A DNA stretch of 64,000 nt from Kiritimatiellales bacterium (lineage in GTDB: Bacteria; Verrucomicrobiota; Kiritimatiellia; Kiritimatiellales; Tichowtungiaceae): assembly GCA_041656295.1 (NCBI GenBank), contig JBBADV010000010.1, positions 1 to 64,000 of the forward strand. Direction: 5' to 3'. The notes beneath the pieces were generated by a model, which made no database searches, was not told where the DNA came from, and saw nothing but the letters and a program-made list of their open reading frames with translations. Position numbers and translations under genes: made by a program. Below are positions 1 through 8,212 of this stretch, piece by piece (the first letter of the stretch is position 1; each line of letters opens with the position of its first letter).

Positions 1-2
1 AC

Positions 3-116
3 GCGCTGAAAGAGGAGTATAACACACTGGACCCGTTCGATCTCAACCGGCGGATCGAAAAGCAATTACGCCGCATGGAAGAACTGAAAAAACAGGCCGG
101 GAAAACCGCCGCTTGA
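3..116 (+). pseudogene. C-terminal end of a probable DDE transposase/integrase (partial at window edge)
   Basis: The open frame enters from the left edge and ends at TGA 114-116, giving the last 37 residues of a protein. The stretch with 'LDPFDLNRRIEKQLRR' resembles the basic C-terminal tail of integrase-type (IS481/ISNCY-like) transposases. That assignment is from memory of the family and rests on one short tail. A short hairpin with a T run follows at 164-188. Whether the gene upstream of the window is intact cannot be seen. Confidence 0.45.
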
Positions 117-163
117 CAAACCATAACAAAAGAACTACCCCATGCCCGTCAACGATCAAAAAT

Positions 164-188
164 CAGCACCCCTTCGGTGTCTTTTTTA
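164..188 (+). terminator. Candidate intrinsic terminator after the left-edge transposase
   Basis: A short stem (CACC / GGTG around loop CCTTC) is followed directly by TCTTTTTTA. The stem is weak but the T run is good. It would end transcription of the transposase fragment that stops at 116. Confidence 0.4.
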
Positions 189-230
189 TATGAGGCAATA
201 CGAATGAAAATCAACCAAATTATACTGAAT

Positions 231-667
231 TTAAGCAAAAATTAACTGATTCGGATTCCATTGCTGCTGCTGCCACAGCTTGCGAGCGTGCTTTACATCA
301 TTACGAAATTGCTCTTTGGCGTGCAACGTTTTTTTTAATCTCAACCTCAGCCGGTCAAGCTGGTACCATAAGGCGTTGATTCCAATCCGGATTCCCAGGA
401 CATCCTTGCACCGGCGCTGCATCTCTTTGAGCGTCAAGTCCGGTTGTTTGCTAATCCTTTTTCTGTAATGTCCGCTCATGCTCGGTTAGTCGTGAACGGC
501 GATAGCCGCCGCGCTGCTTCGACTTAACCGAACCCGTCTGCTGATACTGCTTCCAGTATCGTTCAACCGTACGTACAGAAACTTGAAACCAGTGCGCTGT
601 TGCACCTATTTTTTCTGGCGGCAATAATCCGTTTCTTTAACGGCAGATGATACGTTTGTGTTGTCAT
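231..667 (-). pseudogene. IS630-family transposase remnant, frameshifted and truncated
   Basis: Read on the minus strand from ATG at 667, the first residues (MTTQTYHLPLKKRI) run out of frame near a short A run. Another frame then carries the helix-turn-helix part 'HWFQVSVRTVERYWKQYQ'. A second frame change near 455 leads to 'KQPDLTLKEMQRRC' and 'KKTLHAKEQFRNDVKHAR', typical of the IS630 N-terminal half. The frame stops at 231 directly after 'NQLIFA', where the first catalytic Asp of the DDE domain is expected, so the catalytic domain is gone. At least two frameshifts plus truncation mean it is dead. Confidence 0.7.
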
Positions 668-861
668 TACAGCACCATGACAAATCGTCCTGTACGTCAA
701 ATTAAATCAAAAACGCTCTAGAAACATTGTTTGATTGTATCAGCCACGATCCGATCTAACAGTCAACCCTGTCAGAATCGCGATTTTTATCAGGCCGCCG
801 GCGGTACGATTTCTTCCTTTCTATTCAACGCATCGATTTTTCTAACTCAGATTTCTTTTCA

Positions 862-896
862 ATAACGTACAAAAAATTTCGCATAATTGAAAAGAG
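862..896 (-). repeat. 35-bp repeat shared with 30697-30731 (inverted relative orientation)
   Basis: The reverse complement of this segment (starting CTCTTTTCAATTATGCGAAA) matches 30697-30731 at 31 of 35 positions, and the four differences are all transitions. In both places it sits beside transposase debris. Its function is unknown; it could be an IS end or a shared regulatory site. Confidence 0.5.
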
Positions 897-897
897 G

Positions 898-1071
898 TTT
901 TGTTGTGACGCTCGTGAAGTTCGTACGTATGGAAGCACGGGCATCTGAGTCATGTATAGCCGGAAAGGTTCAGCAACAAGACCGGTTGGCTGACGCGACA
1001 GACTCACGGGTACCGCAACGAAACCTGTATGCATCTGAAAATCTACGACCAGCCTGATCTCTCAACTTAAA
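898..1071 (+). pseudogene. Possible IS110-family transposase N-terminal remnant
   Basis: On the plus strand one frame reads 'DAREVRTYGSTGI', resembling the 'REVRTFGTxTxDL' segment of the IS110 RuvC-like domain. About 100 bases later another frame reads 'LTGTATKPV', which lines up with the 'STGVYWKPV' block of the same domain. Stops and frame changes interrupt the region. The call rests on two short matches and is tentative. Apart from this and the 35-bp repeat I see nothing between 668 and 1116. Confidence 0.35.
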
Positions 1072-1116
1072 GGCAACTCAGAGATGCTCTTCGATGATAA
1101 ACCAAAAATATTGTAA

Positions 1117-2223
1117 TTATTTTTCCCGCAGAATACGCAGCATTCGGCGCAGCGGTTCGGCAGCACCCCAGAGAAGCTGATCGCCGACAGTAAATACCGT
1201 TAAATATTCCGGTCCCATATTCATTTTACGGATGCGCCCGACCGGCACGGTCAACGTACCGGAAACTGCCGCCGGCGTGAGTCCGGCAAGTGTTTCTTCG
1301 CGTGTGTTATCGATAATGTTCACCCACTGATTATCGTTACGGATAATTTCTGTCACATCTTCAACAGAAACATCTTTTGTCAGTTTGATCGTTAGCGCCT
1401 GACTGTGGCAGCGCATTGCGCCGATGCGCACACAAAGTCCGTCGATCGGAATCGGTATCACGGTTTGTAGAATTTTATTTGTTTCCGCAAAACCTTTCCA
1501 CTCTTCACGCGTCTGTCCGTCGTCAACCGGTTTGTCGATCCATGGAATCAGCGATCCGGCGAGCGGTGCGCCGAAAAATTTGGTTTGAATTTTATCGCTG
1601 CGCAGGCTGGCGGTTACTTTCCGGTCGATGTCGAGAATTGCCGCCGCCGGATTTGCCAGATCTGCTGTAACAGCCTGATGCAGCGTACCCATTTGAGAAA
1701 GCAGTTCGCGCATATTATTTGCACCGGCGCCGGACGCCGCCTGATATGTCATCGAAGAAATCCATTCGATCAGTTCCGCTTTAAACAGTCCGCCGATTGC
1801 CATCAGCATTAAACTCACGGTGCAGTTGCCGCCGATAAAATCTTTTTTTCCGGCGGCGATGGCTTTATCAATGACCGGACGGTTTACCGGGTCAAGCACG
1901 ATGACGGCATCGTCAGTCATACGCAATGATGATGCCGCATCAATCCAAAAACCGTTCCAGCCGGCAGCACGCAATCTGCCGTGGATTTCGCCGGTATAAT
2001 CGCCGCCCTGGCAAGTGAGAATCACATCCATCGCTGCAAGTGCATCAATATGATAAGCATCTTGCAGAATCGAAGCGCCCTGACCGACATCCGGTGCGGC
2101 CTGTCCGGTTTGCGACGTAGAGAAAAACACCGGCTCAATGCCGTCAAAATCCTTTTCCGTCAGCATCCGTTCCATCAGAACTGAGCCGACCATACCGCGC
2201 CATCCGATTAAACCAACTTTCAT
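1117..2223 (-). CDS. asd: Aspartate-semialdehyde dehydrogenase
   Basis: Reduces aspartyl-phosphate to aspartate semialdehyde with NADPH, the branch point to lysine/diaminopimelate, threonine and methionine. From the chosen start the protein is 368 residues, matching the about 367-residue Gram-negative Asd type. The N-terminal Rossmann motif is 'GLIGWRGMVGSVL', the catalytic Cys is C134 in 'GGNCTVS', and the active-site His lies in 'RCHSQALTI'. The ATG at 2223 has AGGAGAGG six bases upstream. A longer in-frame start at 2280 would add 19 residues before the conserved beginning and is unlikely. It is divergent from the CPBP gene, 74 bp away. Confidence 0.95.
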   Translation of the reverse strand: MKVGLIGWRGMVGSVLMERMLTEKDFDGIEPVFFSTSQTGQAAPDVGQGASILQDAYHIDALAAMDVILTCQGGDYTGEIHGRLRAAGWNGFWIDAASSLRMTDDAVIVLDPVNRPVIDKAIAAGKKDFIGGNCTVSLMLMAIGGLFKAELIEWISSMTYQAASGAGANNMRELLSQMGTLHQAVTADLANPAAAILDIDRKVTASLRSDKIQTKFFGAPLAGSLIPWIDKPVDDGQTREEWKGFAETNKILQTVIPIPIDGLCVRIGAMRCHSQALTIKLTKDVSVEDVTEIIRNDNQWVNIIDNTREETLAGLTPAAVSGTLTVPVGRIRKMNMGPEYLTVFTVGDQLLWGAAEPLRRMLRILREK

Positions 2224-2297
2224 CTGCCTCTCCTGAAAATAAAAGAGAGGTACGATATTTGATTTAAAACAATCATGCAAGCGGCTACTGTGTTCTG

Positions 2298-3173
2298 ATG
2301 ATGAAACTACCGCTAATGATTGCCGACCTTTTTTCGCCGTCCGGACTGTTCGGCGATTTTAACCTGCAAACGCCGGGTATGATCGCGGCCGGCGTTATTT
2401 TTCTGGTTCTGCTCATCACCGGTATTATCGCATGGGTGGTCGTCATGAAGGCAGCGCGCCGGAATCCGGCGGACTGGCAGGAGCTCGCACGCCGGATTGC
2501 AGAGCGGTCGCTGAGGTTTTGGATTATTTTTCTGCTCGTCCTTTTGCTCGCCGGACTGTTTTTTGCGATGACATTTATTTACAGACATTATTTCGCAGAA
2601 AGAACGCCGGGGCCGCGCGCCATACTGGTTCAGGCGGCTGTATTTCATCTACCGTTTTTGCTGCTGCTGCCGGTGATCCTTAAATTTTCCGGCGCCGGGA
2701 AATTTTTTGGCGGCAGATCGCCGAAATTCATTTTTGCCGGAATTCTGTTTTATCTCGCTATGCTGCCGCCGCTCTGGCTGTTCAACATGATGTATCAAGT
2801 GATTCTTTATTTCTTAGGGCAGGACATTTCCTTGCAGGACATCACCGTGATGCTTGCGGCGGATGCGGTGTGGCCGGTGCGTGTACTGCTTTTCTTGTCC
2901 GCCATCATCATCGCGCCGGTATTTGAAGAAGTCATTTTCCGCGGCATCCTGCTGCCGGTGGCAATCCGCTATACCGGCAAATGGCTCGGAATCATTTTAA
3001 TTTCACTGATCTTCGGCGCGCTGCATTTTCATCTGCCGTCATTCGGCGCGCTTGTGCTGCTCTCCGTTGCGCTCAGCCTTGCCGCTGTTCGCACCGGCTC
3101 GCTGCTCGTACCGATCACAATGCACGCGGTCTTCAACGGAATAACAATGATTCTGCTGATGATTATTTCATAG
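2298..3173 (+). CDS. CPBP (CAAX/Abi) family intramembrane metalloprotease
   Basis: A 291-residue membrane protein with about eight hydrophobic segments. The C-terminal half carries the family's metal-binding motifs: 'EEVIFR' (EExxxR), then 'FGALHFH' (FxxxH), then a third His near the end in 'ITMHAVFN'. CPBP proteins are glutamic intramembrane proteases, and bacterial members often have unknown substrates. Two adjacent ATGs (2298, 2301) could start it, and no strong ribosome-binding site is visible. It is probably transcribed alone, divergently from asd. Confidence 0.88.
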   Translation: MMKLPLMIADLFSPSGLFGDFNLQTPGMIAAGVIFLVLLITGIIAWVVVMKAARRNPADWQELARRIAERSLRFWIIFLLVLLLAGLFFAMTFIYRHYFAERTPGPRAILVQAAVFHLPFLLLLPVILKFSGAGKFFGGRSPKFIFAGILFYLAMLPPLWLFNMMYQVILYFLGQDISLQDITVMLAADAVWPVRVLLFLSAIIIAPVFEEVIFRGILLPVAIRYTGKWLGIILISLIFGALHFHLPSFGALVLLSVALSLAAVRTGSLLVPITMHAVFNGITMILLMIIS

Positions 3174-3270
3174 CGAGAGGAACGGAGCCGCATTATATGC
3201 TTTCCGCTTTAAGTTTTTCCAGCGAACATGATAGAAACTGGCGCTTTGTTTTCTTTAGAGGAGATGGACG

Positions 3271-4233
3271 ATGAATTTTTTAGGCATTGATATCGGCGGC
3301 ACAAAAATCGCGCTGTCGATCGGTAACGAAAATGGCGGGATTATTGCGAGTCAGCGTATTCCGACCGATCCGCACAATGCGCTGGCAACGCTGAACTGCG
3401 CCGCCGAAGTGATCGAAACCATTTTAAACGACGCCGGTTTAACCGCCGACCAGATCGAAACGATTGGAATCACCTCGCCGGGACCGATGTCGTCCAGAGA
3501 ACGGATGATGTTTGAAACGCCGAATATGAAAGGCTGGACAAATTTTCGCATCGGCGACTTCTTCGAAAATAAATTCCGCCGCCCGACTTTTATGCAGAAC
3601 GATGCTAACGGCGCCGGGATTGCCGAATATCTTTTCGGCGCATGCAAAGGTCTCGATCTCATTTATCTCACTATGAGCACCGGCATCGGCGCCGGCATTA
3701 TGATCGACGGCAAAGTCCTTGCCGGCCCGAACGATCTTGGCGGTGAAGTCGGACACAATACGCTTGATATAAACGGCCCGCAGTGCGGCTGCGGGAAATT
3801 CGGCTGCTGGGAAGCATTTTGCGGCGGACGGAGATTTGCCGAAGAAATTCGCAACGATATTCTCGCGAACAACATTCAAACCGCAATTCTCAATGAAGCC
3901 GGTGGCCATCCGGAATGCATCAGCATGAAAGAAATTTGCAACGCTGTTCGCAAAGGCGATGAGTACGCGTTAAAACGCTGGGACGTATTCATCGAAAAAA
4001 TGGCGCAGGCCGTTGGCATTCTGCTGCAGACGCTCAATCCGCGCGCGATTGTGATGGGCACTGTCGCCATTCATGACGGCGACCTGTTTTTACCGCAAAT
4101 GATGGAGCGCCTGCCGAAATATGCGTGGCAGGGCGCCATCGATGTCTGCCGTATCGAAGCCAGTGCGCTCAAAAATATAGGCGAACTTGCCGCGCTCGCC
4201 GTTGCACTCGACGGCTGCAACCATTTAAAGTAG
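3271..4233 (+). CDS. ROK-family sugar kinase (glucokinase-like)
   Basis: Predicted to phosphorylate glucose or a related hexose with ATP. The 320-residue protein opens with the phosphate motif 'DIGGTK' (7-12) and has the catalytic Asp in 'MQNDANGAG' (about D111). The ROK zinc site is H162 plus the Cys cluster 'CGCGKFGCWE' (172-181). AGAGGAG lies 8 bases before ATG 3271. ROK substrate specificity (glucose, fructose, N-acetylmannosamine) cannot be fixed from sequence alone. It is followed 35 bp later by serS on the same strand. Confidence 0.9.
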   Translation: MNFLGIDIGGTKIALSIGNENGGIIASQRIPTDPHNALATLNCAAEVIETILNDAGLTADQIETIGITSPGPMSSRERMMFETPNMKGWTNFRIGDFFENKFRRPTFMQNDANGAGIAEYLFGACKGLDLIYLTMSTGIGAGIMIDGKVLAGPNDLGGEVGHNTLDINGPQCGCGKFGCWEAFCGGRRFAEEIRNDILANNIQTAILNEAGGHPECISMKEICNAVRKGDEYALKRWDVFIEKMAQAVGILLQTLNPRAIVMGTVAIHDGDLFLPQMMERLPKYAWQGAIDVCRIEASALKNIGELAALAVALDGCNHLK

Positions 4234-4268
4234 GGTATGCGTTCTCGCCTTAAATAAGGATAAAATCA

Positions 4269-5540
4269 ATGTTAGACATCAAACTCATCCGCGAAAATCC
4301 GGACGCCCTGAAACAGGCGCTCACTAACCGTAATGCTGAAGCCGATATCGCCGGACTGCTCGAATTTGACCGCATGCGTCGCGCCGCCATCACCGAAGCC
4401 GAAGAGCTGAAGCAGCAGCGTAACGATGTATCCAAAAAAATCGGCGCGCTGATGAAAGACGGCAGAAAAGACGAAGCCGCCGCTGCAAAAGAAGACGTAC
4501 GAAAAACCGGAGACCGCATTGCAGAGCTCGACGAACAGGTGCGCGAACTTGATGCAAAAATTCTCGGTATACTGCTCTTGATTCCGAACATGCCGCTGCC
4601 TAGCGTGCCGGCTGGAAAAGATGAAACCGCTAATCCGGTGCTTCGTAGCCGGGGCGAAAAAAAGAAGTTTGATTTTCAAATCAAGCCTCACTGGGATATC
4701 GCCGCCGATCTGAAACTCGCCGATTTTGAACGCGGCGCCAAAGTCGCCGGTTCCGGCTTCCCGCTGTACACCGGTCAGGGCGCCAAACTCCAGCGCGCGC
4801 TGGTGCAATTCATGCTCGATGTTCACACAACCGAACACGGTTACACCGAAGTGGAGCCGCCGTTTTTTTGTAATAGCGATGCAATGACCGGTACCGGTCA
4901 ACTGCCGAAATTTGCCGAAGACATGTACCACATTCAGCTCGATGGACTGTATCCGGTGCCGACTGCCGAAGTTCCGGTAACCAATATTTATCGCGACGAA
5001 ATTATTGATGCTGAACTGCCGCTGAAATTAACGGCATACACGCCGTGTTTCCGGCGCGAAGCCGGTGCTGCCGGGCGCGATACTCGCGGACTGTTGCGCC
5101 TGCATCAGTTCGATAAAGTGGAAATGGTCAACTTCGTTAATCCCGGCGAATCTGAAAAGCAGCACGAAATACTCGTCGGTGAAGCCGAAGCCATTCTGCA
5201 GAAACTTGGCTTACACTATCGCGTTATCGAACTCTGCACCGGTGATCTCGGCTTTAGCGCCGCCAAATGTTACGACATCGAACTTTGGGCGCCGGGCGTT
5301 GAAAAATGGCTCGAAGTCTCGTCCGTCAGCAACTTTTGGGACTATCAGGCGCGCCGCGCGCGCATCCGCTGCCGTGATGCAAACGGCAAAGCGCAGTTCG
5401 CACACACACTCAACGGGTCCGGTGTTGCACTGCCGCGACTCGTTGTTGCGCTGCTTGAAAATAATCAGAACGCCGACGGCACCGTTACAGTTCCGGCGCC
5501 GCTTCGTCCGTATATGGGCGGTCTGGAAAAATTAGGATAA
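4269..5540 (+). CDS. serS: Seryl-tRNA synthetase
   Basis: Charges tRNA-Ser with serine. At 423 residues it is a normal bacterial SerRS. An N-terminal antiparallel coiled coil (about 1-110, rich in Lys/Glu/Arg) grips the tRNA long arm, followed by a class II catalytic core. Motif 2 is 'FRREAGAAGRDTRGLLR' and motif 3 lies in 'LNGSGVALPRLVVALLE'. The start has AAGGAT about 8 bases upstream. Confidence 0.97.
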   Translation: MLDIKLIRENPDALKQALTNRNAEADIAGLLEFDRMRRAAITEAEELKQQRNDVSKKIGALMKDGRKDEAAAAKEDVRKTGDRIAELDEQVRELDAKILGILLLIPNMPLPSVPAGKDETANPVLRSRGEKKKFDFQIKPHWDIAADLKLADFERGAKVAGSGFPLYTGQGAKLQRALVQFMLDVHTTEHGYTEVEPPFFCNSDAMTGTGQLPKFAEDMYHIQLDGLYPVPTAEVPVTNIYRDEIIDAELPLKLTAYTPCFRREAGAAGRDTRGLLRLHQFDKVEMVNFVNPGESEKQHEILVGEAEAILQKLGLHYRVIELCTGDLGFSAAKCYDIELWAPGVEKWLEVSSVSNFWDYQARRARIRCRDANGKAQFAHTLNGSGVALPRLVVALLENNQNADGTVTVPAPLRPYMGGLEKLG

Positions 5541-5616
5541 GCACCACTCATCTTCACTGATTTTCACTAATAAATTGTTAGTGCCGATTCATGTGAATTA
5601 GTGGTTAGATCATTCT
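5541..5616. repeat. Short intergenic repeat between serS and tilS
   Basis: AT-rich spacer containing 'CACTAATAAATTGTTAGTG', a perfect 6-bp hairpin, and 'GTGAATTAGTGGTTAG'. This style of small repeat recurs in other gaps of the window. It may double as a weak terminator, though no T run follows the stem. Confidence 0.3.
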
Positions 5617-6855
5617 GTGAGCCTGATTGAAAAAGTCGAATCCATTATTAAGCGGGAAAATTTAATTCCGGCGAATGCAAAACTCGTTGCCGGAATTTCC
5701 GGCGGCGCGGATTCCGTGGCACTGCTGCACATTCTCTGCCGGCTCGGTTACTCACCGGCGGCCGCGCATTTGAATCATGGTATTCGCGGAGCCGATGCTG
5801 ATGCCGACGAAATGTTTGTGAAGAGACTCTGCCGGAAGCTCGATGTGGAGTACATTGCCAGAAAAGTGGATGTTCCGGTGCGGGCAAAAGAGAAAAAGAT
5901 CTCAGTCGAAATGGCGGCGCGCGAAGCGCGCCATGAATTATTCGGTGAATTTTCCGGCGCACGAATTGCACTGGCGCATCATGCCGATGATCAGCTGGAA
6001 ACATTTTTTCTGCGCGCCGCGCGCGGCGCCGGTGCCGGCGGACTCGGCGGTATGCGGTTTATTCAAAATATCGATGACGTAACATTAATCCGGCCTTTGC
6101 TCGAATTCCGGCGCGCCGGAATTATTGAATGGCTGCAAAACGAAAAAATCGAATGGCGCGAAGATGCGACGAATATCGACGATTCAATTCCGCGTAATTT
6201 TGTACGGCATAAAATTTTACCGGCGTTCAGTGAATTGAATCCGCGCGCCGCCGAAAATTTGTTGCGGACCATGTCAATTCTGCGCGAGGAAGAAGATAAA
6301 ACACCGGCGGCATTGCAGCGCCGGACAATCCGTGACTGGCTGATTGAAAACGGTATTGCGCCGGATTTCGCAACTGTTGAAAAAATTATTCAATTTTCCG
6401 CCGGCGCGTCCGGAACAAAATTTCTCGATATTAACGGTGTTCGATTAGTGAATGAATACGGCGCATTGAAAGTAGACGCGACGCCCTCGTCGCGTCACGC
6501 GTGCAAAGAACGCGACGAGGGCGTCGCGTCTACTTTCCAGATCCGCATCAAAGAATCCACCGGAATTCTGCGCGGAAAATGGTGTGCGTCAGTTTCACTG
6601 GAAAAAATCGGTGCCAATGAAATGATCATTCGCACGCCGCGCGCCGGCGACCGGATGAATCCGTACGGCATGTCCGGCGCAAAAAAATTGCAGGATATTT
6701 TTACCGATTTAAAAATTCCAAGACTCCGGCGCACAAACTGGCCGCTGGTTGAGTGTGCCGGAGAAATTATCTGGCTGCCGGGGTATCGCATTGCACGCGG
6801 CTGGGAACTTTCATCCAATTCTGAACCGGCATTACATTTTTTTGCAGAGCAATAG
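5617..6855 (+). CDS. tilS: tRNA(Ile)-lysidine synthase
   Basis: Converts C34 of the CAU-anticodon tRNA-Ile to lysidine using lysine and ATP, so that AUA is read as Ile. The PP-loop ATP-binding motif is 'SGGADSVA' (28-35), followed by 'AHLNHGIRG' and 'AHHADDQLETFFLR', all typical of TilS. The C-terminal substrate-binding region follows, ending in 'LPGYRIARGW'. The start is GTG at 5617. A perfect 27-bp inverted repeat (6468-6537) sits inside the coding sequence in frame and encodes 'VDATPSSRHACKERDEGVAS'. Translation runs through it, so the gene is probably functional. Confidence 0.93.
   Translation: MSLIEKVESIIKRENLIPANAKLVAGISGGADSVALLHILCRLGYSPAAAHLNHGIRGADADADEMFVKRLCRKLDVEYIARKVDVPVRAKEKKISVEMAAREARHELFGEFSGARIALAHHADDQLETFFLRAARGAGAGGLGGMRFIQNIDDVTLIRPLLEFRRAGIIEWLQNEKIEWREDATNIDDSIPRNFVRHKILPAFSELNPRAAENLLRTMSILREEEDKTPAALQRRTIRDWLIENGIAPDFATVEKIIQFSAGASGTKFLDINGVRLVNEYGALKVDATPSSRHACKERDEGVASTFQIRIKESTGILRGKWCASVSLEKIGANEMIIRTPRAGDRMNPYGMSGAKKLQDIFTDLKIPRLRRTNWPLVECAGEIIWLPGYRIARGWELSSNSEPALHFFAEQ
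6468..6537. repeat. Perfect palindromic element inside tilS
   Basis: Left arm 6468-6494 (GAAAGTAGACGCGACGCCCT and onward) and right arm 6511-6537 are exact reverse complements of 27 bp around a 16-nt loop. The arms are far richer in CG than the surrounding tilS sequence. The reading frame stays open through the element. I saw no second copy in the window. Confidence 0.9.
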
Positions 6856-6862
6856 AGAATTT

Positions 6863-6907
6863 TGACCGGATAGCAGGATTTTTATCCGGGAGTCTAGTCC
6901 TTTTATC
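6863..6907. repeat. Intergenic repeat of the 'GACCGGATARCAGGAT' type
   Basis: The convergent tilS / DUF1015 gap carries GACCGGATAGCAGGATTTTT followed by ATCC and, inverted, TTTTATCCTGTC. Similar text (GACCGGATAACAGGAT) occurs at 18839 and, inverted, at 19003. It may act as a two-way terminator here. Confidence 0.4.
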
Positions 6908-6918
6908 CTGTCTAAAAT

Positions 6919-8142
6919 TTAGTCCAGCGTATTGACCAAAAATCCGGAGCGGAGTTTCGGTTCGAACCAGGTGCTTTTCGGCGGCATGAGCAGTCCGGCG
7001 TCGGCGACGGCCATGAGCTGATCAAGTGTAGTCGGGTAAAGCGAAAATGCGATAACAGCTTCGCCGGAGTCGACGCGATGCTCAAGCCCGGCAGTTCCGT
7101 GAATTCCGCCGATAAAGTCGATGCGGTCGCTTTCGCGCGGATCGTCGATGTTAAGCAGCGGCGCGAGAACGCGATCCTGCAGAATGCTGACGTCGAGCGA
7201 TGCCACCGGATCGTTCGGGAGCGCGGCTTTCGGTTCGAGCAAATACCATTTTCCGGCGATGTACATGCTGACGGCACCGGGACCGTCCGGCACTTTCTGT
7301 TCGGCTTTTGTGACGGTGAATGCTTTTTCAAGCGCGGCGAAAAACTCATCTTCCGTTTTTCCGGCGAGATCAAACACCACGCGGTTGTACGGCAGAATTT
7401 TTAACTGCCCCGCCGGAAAGATTACGCTGAGGAACCAGTTGTACGGTTCATCGCCGGTGTGATCCGGATTGGCGGCGCGACGCTGACGTCCAACGCTGAC
7501 GGCGCTGGCGGAACGATGATGTCCGTCCGCAACGTAGAACGCCGGAATCTTACTGAATGCTTCAATGAGTGGCGCAGTGTTTTCAATCTTCCAGATCTTG
7601 TGAATGATCTCGTCCGGTGCGGTGATGTTGTAGAGCGGTTCAGCAGCGGCGATGCCGGCCATCATACCGGTTATTGTTTCATCATCGCGATAGGTTAGAA
7701 AAACCGGACCGGTGTTGGCGTTCACTTCGTCGACGTGGCGCGTGCGGTCCTGTTCTTTTACCTTGCGCGTTTTTTCATGAATTTTAATCAGTCCGTTTTC
7801 ATAGTCCTCTATATTACAGGTTGCCACGATGCCGTACTGCGTATGATTTCCCATCTGCTGGCTATAAAGATAGATGCATGGTGAGGTTTCGCGCCGCAGA
7901 AAACCGTTCGTTTTGAGGTTTTCAAAATTTTCCTTGGCTTTCGCATAAACAGCGCCGGAATACGGATCTGTGTTTTCCGGCAGATCAATTTCGGAACGGA
8001 CAACGTGCAGGAACGACAGCGGCCTGCCTTCCGCCAGTTTGTGCGCCTGTTTTGTATCGACCACATCATATGGAACCGATGCAATTTCTCCGGCCTTTGT
8101 GTTATCCGCCGGCCGCCATGCCTTGAAAGGATTAATTCTCAT
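6919..8142 (-). CDS. DUF1015 family protein
   Basis: A 407-residue soluble protein matching DUF1015 from its first residues ('INPFKAWRPA', 'VPYDVVDTKQA', 'RPLSFLHVVRSEIDLP'). The family has no settled function that I can cite. Near residue 210 is 'VADGHHRSASA'. The DGxHR motif is like the one in ParB/SerK-type proteins, some of which are nucleotide-dependent enzymes; applying that here is inference. In other genomes DUF1015 genes can lie near serine-pathway genes, but here the neighbours are tilS (convergent) and the class II aldolase (same strand, 70 bp upstream). ATG at 8142 is the natural start. Confidence 0.85.
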   Translation of the reverse strand: MRINPFKAWRPADNTKAGEIASVPYDVVDTKQAHKLAEGRPLSFLHVVRSEIDLPENTDPYSGAVYAKAKENFENLKTNGFLRRETSPCIYLYSQQMGNHTQYGIVATCNIEDYENGLIKIHEKTRKVKEQDRTRHVDEVNANTGPVFLTYRDDETITGMMAGIAAAEPLYNITAPDEIIHKIWKIENTAPLIEAFSKIPAFYVADGHHRSASAVSVGRQRRAANPDHTGDEPYNWFLSVIFPAGQLKILPYNRVVFDLAGKTEDEFFAALEKAFTVTKAEQKVPDGPGAVSMYIAGKWYLLEPKAALPNDPVASLDVSILQDRVLAPLLNIDDPRESDRIDFIGGIHGTAGLEHRVDSGEAVIAFSLYPTTLDQLMAVADAGLLMPPKSTWFEPKLRSGFLVNTLD

Positions 8143-8212
8143 GCGGCGCAGTGTAGCGGACTGCCGGGAAAAATAAACGCCAACCTGAAAAATTTATAAT
8201 CACAGTGTGATG

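Noticed and set aside
825..1034. Minus-strand 69-codon open frame in the left IS region
   Set aside because: It spans both the 35-bp repeat and the opposite strand of the IS110-like remnant. No protein family is recognised and no ribosome-binding site is visible.
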